A stretch of 64,000 nucleotides of DNA, taken from NCBI GenBank assembly GCA_036320915.1, contig JAXBDG010000009.1:2232001-2296000 (forward strand), written 5' to 3'. Under the pieces are notes generated by a model. That model did no database searches and had not been told where the DNA came from. It worked only from the letters and a program-made list of their open reading frames with translations. Origin of the DNA: Linnemannia elongata. Taxonomy: Eukaryota; Mortierellomycota; Mortierellomycetes; Mortierellales; Mortierellaceae. Below, piece by piece: positions 45,687-58,164 of this stretch; the stretch's first letter is position 1; every line of letters starts with the position of its first letter. Both the position numbers and the translations under genes were made by a program.

Positions 45687-47454
45687 ATGATGGAGTCTCT
45701 AGGAGAGAGCACATACATCGTCCCCTTCCGGGCATCTCGGCGGAGGAGGAGGTCCACAAGTACAAGTAACCGGAGGAGAGCCGCTACCTTCGAGGATCAT
45801 AGTTCAACCTCAGGACGAGAAGGAGGTGTTGGAGAAGGAGTTGGAGGAGGAAACCCAAACGAATCGACCAGTAGTAATAGCAGCAGGATAAGGTCTGATT
45901 CAGCTCCACCACTTTCACCACCCCCGTCACCCCAGTCAACGTCAACGACGAGTAACAGCAGCAATTACAGTTACAGAATGAGAGATAATGCTGTCGATAG
46001 CAACAGCGCAGTTGGTTATCGGGAGATGACAACGACGACAACGACAGCGAGAGATGCACATGATTCGTTGTCAACCACCCCAGCCGCCGCCGTCTTGGAG
46101 GAGAGTGAAAGGGCGCTAACGGAGTCTGCGCATTGGCCTCAAGCCCTATCGGATTCGGAACTTTATTTGGCTTCACCAACACCTTCATCAATAGCAGCAC
46201 CAACACCAACGGTGACGACTCGGAGCGGCAACAGCAGCAACAACAACAGCAGTAACAGTAATACAGCGGCCGACCATACCTATAGTGGCTCAGACATCAC
46301 ACATCCATCAATACAAGAGCAGCAGCAGGACAAGAAAGAAGCTGATCTGTCTGATCCGGATTGTGCAATTTGCCTGGACAGGATCGTGCCTCTGCGCCAT
46401 GCGAAGGCCATCCTTGCGTGCCGACACGAGTTCCACCTCTCCTGCATCTCGTAAGTTCCCCCATGATATCGTAGTAGCATTGTCTTGGCAGGCAGGGTTG
46501 AGTTGAATTGAAGAGAGACAATTGCAGGTGTTCACTTGACTAACAAACAAAATGTATATTGAAAATCTCATGATTTGTTTTAGGATGGCGTTTGCGATGG
46601 GGAAAGAGATGATTTGTCCACTATGCCGATACTTGCACAAGGACCAACCGTTCATGACTTTGGAATCCGAAGAGGATCTCAAGCCAACTTCTACGAACCG
46701 TCGATCACCTCTCTCCTCTCCATCCACATCTTCACACTCCCAAACATCAACCCTTCACGAACACCCTACAAGCGGAACCGTCCTCTCCATGATGCCCTCC
46801 CTCTTCGAGACCTCCCTTGGCCACGGACCTACCGCAGGAACTATCAGGACGGCGCCCAATGGAATCTGTCTGCGGACGTCGACTTGGTTGTTGCTCTACG
46901 CCATGCCCTTTACGGTCGCACTCTGCTTCTTGGCATTTGTGTTGGGAAAAGTCGAGACGCTTTGGTCAAAGATCTCTTGTTTGATTGGAGCTGCTATCTG
47001 TTATATGGTCTGTTGGGCGCTGGTGGTAGCGATCATGGACCCGGATCATGAGGCGAGGGCTATTCTAGAACGTTTGGATCAGGACCAGCGGCGGCGGGCT
47101 ATCCTCCAGGCCATGCAAGGCGGAAACGGCATCACTGAAATTGGAGCTTCTGGCACGTCAGGGGGGGATTCATCTATCGCTAGCCGCGCGGCATTGGAAC
47201 TCACAAGGAGGAGGACCGGTGGTGGCGATGTCGACTATCTTTCCAATTCTCCATCTCCTGCGATAAGCAACGACGGATTTGAACAGGATGCGTCTGCGCG
47301 ACAAATGACAGGAGCAGAGGCAGAACCCGACCCAGGATGGCCGTACTCTGTGGCAGGCTGGGTTCCTCACCGATACGCGCAGGATATCCAGAACCGACTG
47401 CTTGACTTTAGCGAGATGCTCGACCGTGTTCCTGACATGATGGGTGAATGGTGA
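45687..47454 (+). CDS. RING-H2 finger protein with membrane segments (putative E3 ligase)
   Basis: Predicted 544-aa membrane-associated ubiquitin ligase candidate. Exons 45687-46450 and 46584-47454. Residues 1-220 are disordered, Ser/Thr/Asn-rich, with a basic start (RASRRRRRSTSTSNRRR). The RING starts at DPDCAICLDRIVPLRHAKAI, continues CRHEFHLSC and is completed across the intron by EMICPLCRYLHK. Two hydrophobic segments follow: STWLLLYAMPFTVALCFLAF and ISCLIGAAICYMVCWALVVA. The tail contains a charged helix (RAILERLDQDQRRRAILQAM) and ends RVPDMMGEW. The start is the first of two adjacent ATGs after an A29 run. An aataaa lies at 47539. Membrane identity and substrates are unknown; RING-H2 with two C-terminal helices suggests an endomembrane E3. 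Confidence 0.9.
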
Positions 47455-47792
47455 TAAGCAGGGGTTTCTCCTTTCACTTCCAAAAAAAAAAAAACTACTT
47501 TATTTTTCTCTTGTACATATTCCCTCATCCTTTTGCAAAATAAAAAGAACTGTCGACAGCCTTTTCGATGAAGTTTGGAAGGTGTGAAGGGTGGGACAGG
47601 GAATTGGTTTTTTTTTCTTTCTTAGTTGCGTTTTTTCAACCATCGAGAATTGGTGGCGATACACGTGACATCTTTCACAGAAAGAAAAAGTAAAAAAAAA
47701 AAAAAAAAAAAAAAGAGTTGATCAGATCCTTTCCTTCCCTCTCTCCATTCACAAACCCCTCCCCAAGCCAAAGGAAAAAAAAAACTCAAAAC
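47455..47792. other. Short intergenic region, RING gene / TYW3
   Basis: A 338-bp gap between two + genes. It carries the RING gene 3' flank, an A23 run (47692-47714) and the TYW3 leader. Confidence 0.6.
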
Positions 47793-49051
47793 ATGTCAGA
47801 CGGATTCCTGACCCGCAAGAAAACCATCCTCGTCGCCCTGAATTCCGACACTCCGGACAAATCACCAAAGGGTTATGTCGATGAACCCCTTCTCCCGCTT
47901 ATCGTGCTGATCAACAACCACCAGGACTATGTTACCACCTCGTCTTGCTCTGGACGGATTTGTACCTACCTCGAAGGACTCGAGTCTTCCACTGACGAAA
48001 CTGTAACCGAGACTGATTCTGGAGAAACCAAGGACGAACAGGATCAGGACGACGACGAGGAGGAGGAGGCGAGCAAAGGGTATGAAGAAAACACTTCTCT
48101 GGCAGCAGTCGAGGCAGCGAAACGGGCAAAGGGTGGACAATGGTTATATGTCAGCCATGACCCTGTCGTCTTTCCTGATCAGGTCTCACAGCAGAAGGAT
48201 TCTCGGTGGATTGTTGAGATGCTTTTTGGGCCTGAAGCACATCGCGTTGTTACTATGGAGGAACAGGAAGGCAAGGAAGGGATGCGGACTATTGATATGG
48301 CGCGGTCTCAATTGGTCTACTTCAAGTTTGAGCCCATGGTAAGGCCACGTTTTTGTCCGTTTTTATTTTCTTCCATCAAAACACCTACTTTTTTTGTTCT
48401 TGGAGAAAAATACTGAACACGGTAACTTCTTCTCCCATCCCTGTTCTTCTACATTAGATTCTTCATATTGAAGCAGCGACCCCAGGAGCGGCAAAGACAT
48501 TCCTGAACCACTCTCTCTTCTCGGGGTACCGTAACTCGGGTATCCTCCCCTCGACAAAACGTACCATGCTCGCCATTCGGTCAACCCTCAAACTCGACGC
48601 ACCCATCGCCTATATACCCTCTTCTACCTCTTCTTCAACAACAGGATCTACAACGGGAACGGGAGAGGAAAAGATCTACCTGATGGTGTCGTTATCGTAC
48701 CTCCGTGTGTTGATTGATTTGAGCAATGACAAGTTCCGGATGAACGTTGCACAGATGGCGCGCTTCGAGGAGCGGTTAACGAAACATTTGTTGACCGCTG
48801 AAAATGTAACACCGAAGAAAGTGGGGGATCAGGGAGGAGAGTGGGAAGATAAGGAGGCGAGGAAGGAGAGGAAGAGGCGCGAGGGAATGTTGAAGCAGGA
48901 GGAGACTGCGAAGGCGAGGGCCGAGAAGAAGAAGGCCGCCGCTGAGGCTGCTGCTGAGGCTGCTAGGAAAGCTGCCGCCGATGCTGCAGCAGCAGGGACA
49001 GGGCCGACGGCAGCAAAGACGACGGAGGATAAGACTGCCACGATTTCTTGA
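47793..49051 (+). CDS. TYW3, tRNA wybutosine-synthesizing methyltransferase
   Basis: Predicted 379-aa SAM-dependent methyltransferase that N-methylates the wybutosine precursor at position 37 of phenylalanine tRNA in the cytosol. Exons 47793-48338 and 48458-49051. Family blocks: FLTRKKTILVALNSDTPDKS, DEPLLPLIVLINNHQDYVTT, the SSCSGRI motif, GGQWLYVSHDPV, VYFKFEPMILHIEAATPGAA, FSGYRNSGI and MLAIRSTLKLDAPI. An acidic insertion (about residues 68-95) and a Lys/Glu/Ala-rich C-terminal coiled extension make it longer than typical TYW3 (250-270 aa). It ends 127 bp from the stop of the convergent INTS1 gene. Confidence 0.96.
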
Positions 49052-49178
49052 TTAATTTAATACACTTTTGCATATTCATTTCATCGACTATGTGATGGGT
49101 TGGTTTCTTGTTTGTTTGATGCCTTTTTTTTTTTATTATTTTACATTATGGGCGACGTGTTTGTTCCCCTGTATAAGA

Positions 49179-52100
49179 TTAAGCGGAAGCGAGTTGGAAA
49201 AAGTCTGGGAGGACAGCAGCAGCACGAGGTCTTGTTGGCCGATCAACTGTTGGCGACGATGACACACCGCCAAAGCGGATCTTGACAGCCTCCAAAGCCT
49301 TCAGACTTGCCTCCCCACCTTGATCCGCATAGTACTTAAGCAGCACAATCAGTTCTAATAGCAAAAAAAAAAACCACCCATTACAAAATGGTGTTAGGAA
49401 ACTGTCGCTTTTTCAGCAAATTACTTGTAGAGTTATCCCCATATTCAATGCCTTCACAAAGCAATAACTTACGGCGACCGGTCGAGGCTTCGAGGTGAAG
49501 AGGCACAGGAACATTCATCCCACCCTCAATCTCAAGCGCTGTCAACAGGGCGGCATGCACCAGCTGTGCAACCGACAAGTCCAATCCAAACGCATCTTTG
49601 CACAGCTCAATCGTCTGGACCAAGTTCATTCCATCCAACGCGACGCGGACGACCTCGGGGTCTTTGGATCCTTGAACGATCCTGAGACGGAACTGGATGT
49701 CGTTTGCCAGTGGTGAGGGTGACGGTGGTGGTGGGTTGCTGGCGTATTGCAAGAGGGCTGATCCGTTTTGAAGGCGTTTTGGTTGGCCCGGGTGGGTCTG
49801 AACTGAATCCTTGAACAGTGTGCTCCACGTTGATACACCTAGATATTTGTTGTTGCACAAAAAAATAAAATGAGTTAATAAGGTGTGTGACAGTAAATAA
49901 CAGCTACAATGTGTTCCGACCAACAAGAGTAAGGCACCTTGCTTGGGGAGATCACCGACGGCCATGACGAGTATCGCCAATCGAAGGATCTCAGGAAAAG
50001 TACTCAACACCACACCGCCGGACAACTCCACTTGCACCTTCGAGCTCGCCAACGCCCTTAGCGCCGCCGAAGACGTCCTATCAACACTCTTGGATGCCGA
50101 TCCTAAGCTCGTGTCATCCATTACACTATCCTGCTTCGCAAAATAACTCTGTACACGATCTACCAGCCTCTGGAAGACCAACTTGCGCTCCAAGACCAGC
50201 CAATCAAACACCAACAGTCGCCGCGTGAGCACACTAGCAATCGTCAACAGACTCTGTTCCAGCGCTGAATCACCCTCGGCGCCACCTTCGACCTTGAGCA
50301 GGAAGTCCAGACATGATCCGATCCAGTGGACGTCGTTCTCGAACATGATGAAGGTTTTGATCCACTGGAGCGCGTTCCAGAGGAACCCTGTGTCAGGTGA
50401 GAGGGCTACTGTCTGTGCCAAAACATCTGGCCACCGCAACTCGCCCTGGAAAAGTGCATCCATCGCCATCTTGGTCTCCTCAATCGCAGACCCAGATCCA
50501 GCCGCAGAAGGCAACGTTTCCGCTGTCGCAGTAGACGAAGATTCGGTGACAGGTGAAAGCCGGACCAAAAAGTACTCAAAGATACCCCGTACCTGCTGAA
50601 ACTTTTGTGTAGGTTCTCCTGGACGCCCTTGCATAACAGTCTCCAAGTACCCTAACAGCTTCTTCTTGACATTCGCATCCGCCAGCCTGACCTCCGCCGC
50701 AATCGCCTTGGCCTTAGCCGTCATCGTCACGTTTTCCGTGTCCGCATTCGCATTAGACTTGATCGACCGACAATACCGCGCACAAAGCGTCGAAGCCGGC
50801 AAGGCATTCATAATCTCCGGCACCTCCCTCAACAACCGATCTACCCACGGCGCATCATCATGAGTTCCCACCATTCTACCCAGGTAATCCGGCTCCCTCG
50901 ACGCCGCAAGTTTCATCCCCAACCCAAACCGATCATTCAGACCACGCAGCTGCTGCAAGATATCCGCAGGTGGGCTCCGAGCAGGTTGGGTGGGTCCATA
51001 ATCGAGCCGCATCAGCCATCCTGCATACTCGCTCTCTTCAATCTTCAACGGGTTAGCACCGCGTGCCTCGCTCCACTGTCCTTGAACGACCAACGCCTCC
51101 TTCTCCCATGCCAGCACACGATTTGTATCATCCTGATCTGCAAGGATCGCCAATCTTAACAGACGTTCAGAGGATGGATCCGAGTGGGAAGAATAGTTGG
51201 GAGGAGGAAAGGTGTAGTGCTGAGAGATACACAGTTCCAGCATGGTTCGGATCACCGGCATCGAATCCCATACGACCAGCGCAAGAATTCTATTTTCATG
51301 AAAAATACACTAATGTTAGTATGTTTTTACATAGATAACTGTGCCAAACAATAGATGCAACGTAAGCACACGTAAGGACGCTCACCTTGGGTTACAGGAG
51401 GCTAGCATGACAACGACTATACAACAGTTCCAGAACTCTCTTGTCCACGCCAGGGGGATATCTGCCGCCAGTTTCAGGACCTGGCTGTTCTGGGACTCGG
51501 TGAACCTTGTCAGATGAAACAATTTTACCACCACATCCGGGTTCTTAACAATACATGCTTCTGGGTACTATTTTCGCGTTATATCAGTCGAAAAAATGTT
51601 AGATACCTCGTCTTGTGTGCCACGGACGTTCATCAAAACGTATTTAAGGAATGAACAAGCTTACAAAGCGAGAGAGGTCGGCTGCTCGTGAGACATAGTC
51701 ACCGGCCACTAGGAGTAACATCTTGGGGGGGAGGTTGATCTCGAGCAAGGCCACTAGTCCAGGCTCCACGAGGGGTAGTCCATGCTCTACCACCTTTTGA
51801 ATCAGTCCCGCATCAAACTCCTGCGAAGTCTATATAGTTATCCAGTACAAAAAAAAAGTTGTCATGTTAGAAAACATGTAGCACATCGCTCGCGTTCATG
51901 TTATGTCACCAATGACTATTGAAACATACCGTGTCCATGGTATATGATGATGGTGGATCGAGGAATAACAAACGCGCAATACAGATTCTCAGTCCCTCCT
52001 TCGGTACGTCTCCAAAGGGCATGGCACAGAATTCTCCATCTCCCGAGCTCCCGCTGGTGACACTGATCGATTGGAACCAACGAAGGGCGAAGGCATGGGC

Positions 52101-54381
52101 CTCTCCAATCTGGAACTTGCAGATCCTGATATCTTCCGCCTCCCTCGCATCGATCGCGGTGGCCATCAACACATTGCAGATTATCTCAGTCAACATCTGG
52201 AGCCACATGGTCGGAATGTTACGTCCGCCGGGTGGGATATGGAGATGTTGGTGTTGTTCCTGTTTCTGGACCAGCTTGGCAAGATGAGGACCATCTTTCA
52301 ACAGTCCAAAAACAATATCCTTATTCCAGCCCATAATCCTTTTGCCGAGATGACGGATCCACCGCTTGACAACCAGAACCACGGGTGCCAATGGTGGGCT
52401 GACAGTCGATCCGAGCATATGTAACGCAGCGTCGACGACACATCCTTGAATCAGCTGTCCGAATTCAACACCAGGGCTGTCTTGGAGTGAGAGCAAGAAC
52501 TGGTCCATGAGATCTAAGTGATAAGGATTCTTGAGTTCGTTCGGGTTCATCTCTGTGTCGACAATGTGCGTCAGACCGGCCCTGATCAATTCCTGTCCTG
52601 TTGGACCCTGTAGGGCGTTACGGATCTCCTCCTTGACAGCCTCGACTTGGTGAGTTCGGCCCTTGTACCGGAAATCCAACAGCATCGTCCAAGACTCCAG
52701 ATCCTCTTGCGACAACGAATCCTGTGCACACATCTGGCGGAGAATCAGTCGTAGAAGAGTTTTGGCATGCTTCATAAAGTTCCCGAGCCAGACTATTTGT
52801 TCGTGATAAGCAAAAAGTAGAGTTAGCTGTGTCCCAAAAGAACTATCCTTGGGATGCCATGTAATACGACAGGAGTACGAAAACTTACATTCCATGCACC
52901 CCATGGCTTTGCGACGGACTTCACTCCATCGACACGTTGCCATCATGACTTTGATGAGACTCCGGACAGATGTATCCACTGCTCCGCTGCTCATAGTATT
53001 AGGAATATGCTCCCACATGGTCTGCATGGTGATATACTTGATATTACTCCTAGTCTCCGGGTCCTTGTATCGCTTCCGCAGTGTCAGCGAATCGGTATAC
53101 TGGGTCAGATCGATAGTTTCTAGCACAGCTGCAGTGTTCGCTTTCTCATCCAACCGAACCGGGTCAAACTTTTCCTCCGCCGTGTCGTCGGCAGGATCGC
53201 CAGTCCAGAATGCAGTCAGAACATTGCTGACAAACGATTGCGTATCCACATGAGCACACCATGACCGCTCTCCGAGCGCATCCTCGACATAGGCCATCAC
53301 GAAATCCGTCGGCCAGTCCTCGATCTCATCCCAGCCAATGTGCAAGAGCGCGCATGCCAGAAACACCACTGCGCCGTTGGTTCTGACTTTGAATGCGTGG
53401 GTGAACTCTGGTCGGAGCATGGTGATCAGCATTGCAGAAATGGTGCTATCGCGGATCAGGTCAGGGAATGCCACACCCAGTCGCAAAAATCCTGTGGTGA
53501 TGACTGAGTCGGGTTTGAGAGCATTGAACTTGAGATACTGGATGGCTGCTTTGATATGTTGGAGTGGTGGTGGTTCCTGCCATGACGTCTGTGTAAATGT
53601 CTTCCGCACTATTAATAAACACATCAATGCGAAAAGAGGAGTTAGTCCAGACGAACGTTATAATTATTTGGAGGCATTGGAGCTTTTGAACAACGGCTAT
53701 AGTACCTTCTTCGTCGACTTGGCGAGGATTAGCGACGCTGGTCTCTGGATCGAGTTTAACGCTCCTTGTCAGCGCCCACAGTGTCTTGGGTCTGGCTTGT
53801 TGTGGCTGATGTGAGTATGTTGGCGTTGTTGCTTGTGATGGTGCCTTTTTGAGAGCTGATTTCAGTGTTGATTCTTCGGTCTTGACTCTAGGAGGAGTGG
53901 AGGGAGCACTGTTGCTGGCTCCTGCAGAGGTTGACCCCATGCGCACTCGCTTCTGTGGAGGCATAGTCACGCCATCGTTCAACGCCTCTGGCGTGCTATG
54001 TGAAGAGTCGAATGGCGCGCTGTGTGTCGTTCCTGGTTCCAACTTTGTTGAGGACTTTAGTGGTCGAGTTGGCGCCCTTCCTAATCAATCGGAATAGGTA
54101 AAGTATGAGCTGTCAGCTACTGGAAGTATACAACATAGTGGCATGGGATATTATACTCCCAATGTTAGCTTACTTACCAAGAGGGATCAGGTCTATGGGG
54201 AGGAAAAAGATAACGCCGACGAGAACACGTTGAAGAACGGTGGCGACACAGGAGTTAGTTTCGGTCAAGAGACGCGTTTCCACTGTTCATTCGATGCATG
54301 TGTTTGAAGGTGGGTCATTGAGGTTGTCATCTAACCTGGAAGACTCCTGTCAGGTTTTGTTTTTCGAGGATCCTTGCTCAT
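49179..54381 (-). CDS. Integrator complex subunit 1 homolog
   Basis: Predicted 1414-aa nuclear protein, a homolog of INTS1, the large scaffold of the Integrator complex that cleaves snRNA and attenuated RNA polymerase II transcripts in animals. Exons in order: 54381-54336, 54080-53706, 53608-52889, 52792-51930, 51829-51665, 51567-51386, 51289-49938, 49838-49473, 49354-49179. The N-terminus is disordered and basic. Residues 239-276 (WPTDFVMAYVEDALGERSW, then FVSNVLTAF) match the conserved INTS1 N-terminal domain. Residues 794-956 (MPVIRTMLELCISQHYTFPP; ADILQQLRGLNDRFGLGMKL; REPDYLGRMVG) match its middle region. It is shorter than animal INTS1 (about 2190 aa). It is divergent from eS30. The first exon and some donors (GTGCCT, GTTAGA) are tentative. 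Confidence 0.88.
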
Positions 54382-54628
54382 TTTGTGAATTCACAGCGTA
54401 GGAGCTGTGGTTGGATGGTTGGTTGCCTTGCTTCGTTCTGAACAAGGTGAGGGGATGTGTTCCCTCAACGAGCTCCCTTTAAATAGCCAACAGGAACGAG
54501 GGAAAGAGGGCGAATTGAAAATGTACGGTCACATGAGGAGTTGCAAGCCACCGACATTTCGAATCAATGATATTGGCCTGTGGTGGGTGCAGCGAATGAT
54601 CCTCCTTTCAGCTTTCTACATCACAAAA
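54382..54628. promoter_or_regulatory. Divergent promoter, INTS1 / eS30
   Basis: 247 bp between the INTS1 start and the proposed eS30 ATG. A TATA-like tttaaata lies near 54478, about 150 bases before the eS30 ATG. This assumes the proposed eS30 first exon. Confidence 0.4.
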
Positions 54629-55641
54629 TGGTATAGAGCCGATTCTACATATGGGAATTCTATCCATCGGGACCATCTAAGGGCGAACTACCCATCCAAC
54701 CATCCAACCATCCAACCATTACGCCATTCAACATTCCTATCGAAATATCACCATTCATCCCTGGGTCATCGCCGTTATCTAATACCAGCAGGACCGCCAT
54801 TTTCAAAAAAGAGATCAGATCTATTTTTTTTCATCAAGCAGAGGATTGTTTTTGACTTGTCGTCAAACATCAGCACCGAAAGAAGAGACATCCTGCCACT
54901 TTACCCTTTTCTTTCGAACTCGTTCCGACACGATCGCAGAGAAGCTACCATCAACCAGCGGAAACAGCGCCAGCCTTTACTTTCCCAAGCGATCTCATGA
55001 CAGGACAACCCAACTTTAGACCGACTTCGGTTCATTCACTCAGACAGCAAAATATCTCGGACCTCTGATTCAGCACAACTTGACTTGGCTTCAAGTGGAG
55101 ATCTACTCTCTGTTGATGATGGACAAGCCCACGGCTTTTGTTGACTGAGTTGAAGTGGAGTCCGAGCACGCCAGTCTTTCACCAACCATCGTACAGGAAC
55201 AACCAGGACACTACGAATACAAGAAGAGCCCTGGAAGTTTACGGTACCTCGTTGCCTTGTCCTACACGAGACTAATATCCAACAACACATGTCTGTGCGC
55301 ACCTTCCTTGGTCAATAGGGTAAAGTCCACGGTTCCCTGGCTCGTGCCGGTAAGGTTAAGTCGCAAACCCCCAAGGTTGCCAAGCAGGAGAAGAAGAAGA
55401 AGCTCACTGGTCGTGCCAAGAAGCGCGATACCTACAAGCGCAGATTCGTTAACGTTACCAACGCTCCCGGTGGCAAGCGTCGCGTAAGTTTTTTTTCTAT
55501 TGATATGGTCTTCGTTGTTGCTATTTGGCATGTTCGCTGAATCTCTTACTATCTTTCGATTTATCTAACATCGCCATTCTGTTTCTCTTTGCAACCTATC
55601 TTTTACAGATGAACGTCAACCCCGAGTCTACCAAGGGTTAA
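54629..55641 (+). CDS. Ribosomal protein eS30
   Basis: Small-subunit ribosomal protein eS30, 66 aa. Exons 55319-55483 and 55609-55641 give [20 protein letters not shown], then a lysine-rich stretch, [15 protein letters not shown] and [10 protein letters not shown], as in all eS30 proteins. The reading frame begins exactly at the acceptor of exon 2, so the initiator Met must come from upstream. The best candidate is ATG at 54629-54631, directly followed by a GTATAG donor, giving a 3-nt coding exon and a 687-nt intron; first exons this small also occur in yeast RPS30. The only other ATG-GT nearby (54415) has a poorer donor. No ubiquitin-like fusion is visible. Identity is certain; the first exon is inferred. 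Confidence 0.88.
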
Positions 55642-56078
55642 ATATTTTTTAACAGGATGAACAACAACGGCAGGCGGGCCAGTCGTCCGGACCCTGTTTC
55701 TACTTCTCTCCCAAGGAATGAGGCAGGACTCCATTTGCCACCAGTCTCCCGCTTCTTCACACCTATTAAAAAATCTACGTTTCAAAAACTCCCAATCAAC
55801 TTTGTCTCTATAACACTGTTTTTCGTGCGCGTGAACTTGGTGCTCTTGTTGGTTGCTATAGCAGAATTGAACGTCTATTGACCATTGATCGCCTTCTGCT
55901 GCGGCTTCTGCCTGGCAGTTAGAGAAGGAAGGGCGGAGAACCAGGGTACCACAATCTCTGAGAGGCGAAAATACGGTGACGTTGCTACCTCCTATTTTCT
56001 TTATTTTTCCTGGCTCTTTTTTCATAGAAGAAGCAATGCGATGCTGGAAAGTTGGTTACTTCTTCACCACGCTGAGCA
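55642..56078. other. Intergenic region, eS30 / eIF3m
   Basis: A 437-bp gap between two + genes holding the eS30 3' flank and the eIF3m promoter. No gene is supported in it. Confidence 0.5.
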
Positions 56079-58164
56079 ATGGATTCCATCATCTTTATCG
56101 ACGCTCCTGTCCAGGACCAGGTACCGTCACCTACACTTACTCTTCGGCAATCCACTCCCCAGTCCTGGCTCTGCACTGGAGCGCATTGCATTCACACCCA
56201 CATCTTGCCCTGATTCGATTCGTCAGGCGACTTTTTCGTTCTCTCAGCGCACTGAAGGACAACAGTCGATTGCACCAACAATACTGCAGGACAGATCTCG
56301 ATCCAACACTGTACTCAATCTCACCCTATACGCCAACGACTGACGACGAGGCGCGATGGGCACGATATATGCTGCTTGCTGCTAGCTTATACCCCCACCG
56401 CCAGCTTCTGTCAAGTACCTCAACAGCATACAACACGACCTTTCGACCCCTTTGTGTTGTTATTTTTCGCACTCAGGAACGGAACAGCAGCCAACACATT
56501 TTTTCCTGAAAACATAGTCAGGATCAATGGACCAGGATACCCTTCAAAGTACACCTTGCTTCGACAGCATTGACTCAGCAGGCGCAATGAACTAATACGA
56601 ACACCGTTACCTTCACACCTCCTTTTGTCGACAAACAGGTTGCAGAGTTGGCCACTTACATCAGCTCTCTTCGCGGTGATGAAGAGCAGGCTTTGGTGAA
56701 GCAGGTCGTCCCTGTTATCGAGGCCAAGAACATTACCGAGGCCACCAACATCCTCGTCAAGGAGAGCAAGACTTTGTTGGAGGCTCCCGAGAAGGGTACA
56801 TATTCACTCTCGTTTTTCAAGCATTGGCTCTGCCGCTTGATCTAGGACAAACACAGGAACGGAACCAAGGGGGCAATCGTGCTAATACTTTATTGCCTTA
56901 ATTGTTTATGCCTCGCGTAGAATTCGAGTCTGCCTACAACTTGCTTGTCGCTATTGCCCTCATCGAGTCCGAGAAGACCGTCTTGGAGCAGATCTTGGCT
57001 GGCCTTATCTCTGAGCCTACCCAGAAGACTGCCCTCAAGTTCAAGGTGTATGTGAACGCTCTCTGGATATTTTCTGGATCGACTCTTGTCATGGATCACT
57101 CAACTTGTTTACAAGTTTTGCTAGGTCAAGTTGTACTGACGTCTTTGTTTTATGTCTCTCAATGGTTCCATGATGATATAGCCTCTCCAACATCTTCAAC
57201 ACCCTCCCTGCCAACTCGCCTCTTCGCCTTTCGGTTTTCACCGCCATTGTGGACTTGGCTGTTGCCAGCGATGACATGGATCTCGTTCTTCCCCAGCTCC
57301 AGTATGTTCCCAGCTGGATCAGCGAGTGGGGCGTCGATGCCCAGGCTGAGCGCGCCTTGCTGTTGACCTTGTCCGACCGCTTGAAGGAGTCTGGAAACCA
57401 GTAAGTTTGCCTACTTTGATATTACGAAATTAGAACAGGAGTGGTAATTGGAAACGTTTAAGGACATATTTTTCTGACTATGTGGCGCACATTTTATTGC
57501 ATTTTACTTGAACTATAGGTACCAGTCTTTGGAGTTCCTTCTTAAGCACCTCACCAGCTTCAACGGCACCTCCGAGTCCGCTGCCCAGAAGGCCACCGCC
57601 ACCCGTGCTATTGTTGAGTCGATCGCCCTCCCCGAGGTCCTTAACTTTGAGAACTTGTTGAAGATTGAGGCCATCCAGAACTTGAAGGCCGAGAAGGTCT
57701 ACGAGCTCCTCTCTGTCTTTATGAGCGGAAACGTCCAGGATTACCGCGGTTTGGTCGCCAAGAACGGCGGTCTTCTCAAGGAGCTTGGATTGGAGGAGGA
57801 GGAGACTTTGCGCAAGATCCGTCTCTTGTCCTTGGCCTCGTTGGGATCTGAGAACTTGACCCGCGAGCTCAGCTATCAGGATATTGCCAAGGCCTTGGAG
57901 GTTGAGGAGAGCGACGTTGAGTTGTGGGTCATTGATGTTATCCGCGCTGGATTGGTCGAGGCCAAGTTGAACCAGGTCTCCAAGTTGGTTATTATCAGCC
58001 GCTCGATCTACAGAACTTTCGGAAATGCCCAGTGGCAGCAATTGAGCCAGCGTTTGAACGGATGGAAGCAGTCCTTGGCTGATATTCTTCAGGTCATTGC
58101 CAACGCCAAGTTGACTACCGGTGCTGCTGTTAGCACTGCTGTCATCACCAACACCGCCAACTAA
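56079..58164 (+). CDS. Translation initiation factor eIF3 subunit M (PCI domain)
   Basis: Predicted 396-aa subunit of the eIF3 complex, which helps load the 40S ribosome on mRNA. Exons: 56079-56120, 56639-56795, 56921-57047, 57182-57400, 57519-58164, all in frame. The first exon encodes MDSIIFIDAPVQDQ and joins VAELATYISSLRGDEEQAL. The helical repeats (ESAYNLLVAIALIESEK; NIFNTLPANSPLRLSVFTAI) lead into the PCI winged-helix domain (FENLLKIEAIQNLKAEKVYE; ELSYQDIAKALEVEESDVEL; WVIDVIRAGLVEAKLNQ; SRSIYRTFGNAQWQQL). Length fits the family (370-400 aa). Exon 3 uses donor GTATGT at 57048 rather than the overlapping GTGTAT at 57046, because only that keeps frame. Intron 1 is 518 nt, long for this window. 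Confidence 0.96.

Noticed and set aside
55976..56509. 178-codon frame across eIF3m exon 1 and intron 1
   Set aside because: It is in a different frame from MDSIIFIDAPVQDQ, which joins the conserved eIF3m sequence; most of it is intron.
57046..57051. GTGTAT as the eIF3m exon 3 donor
   Set aside because: It breaks the frame into exon 4; the overlapping GTATGT at 57048 keeps it.
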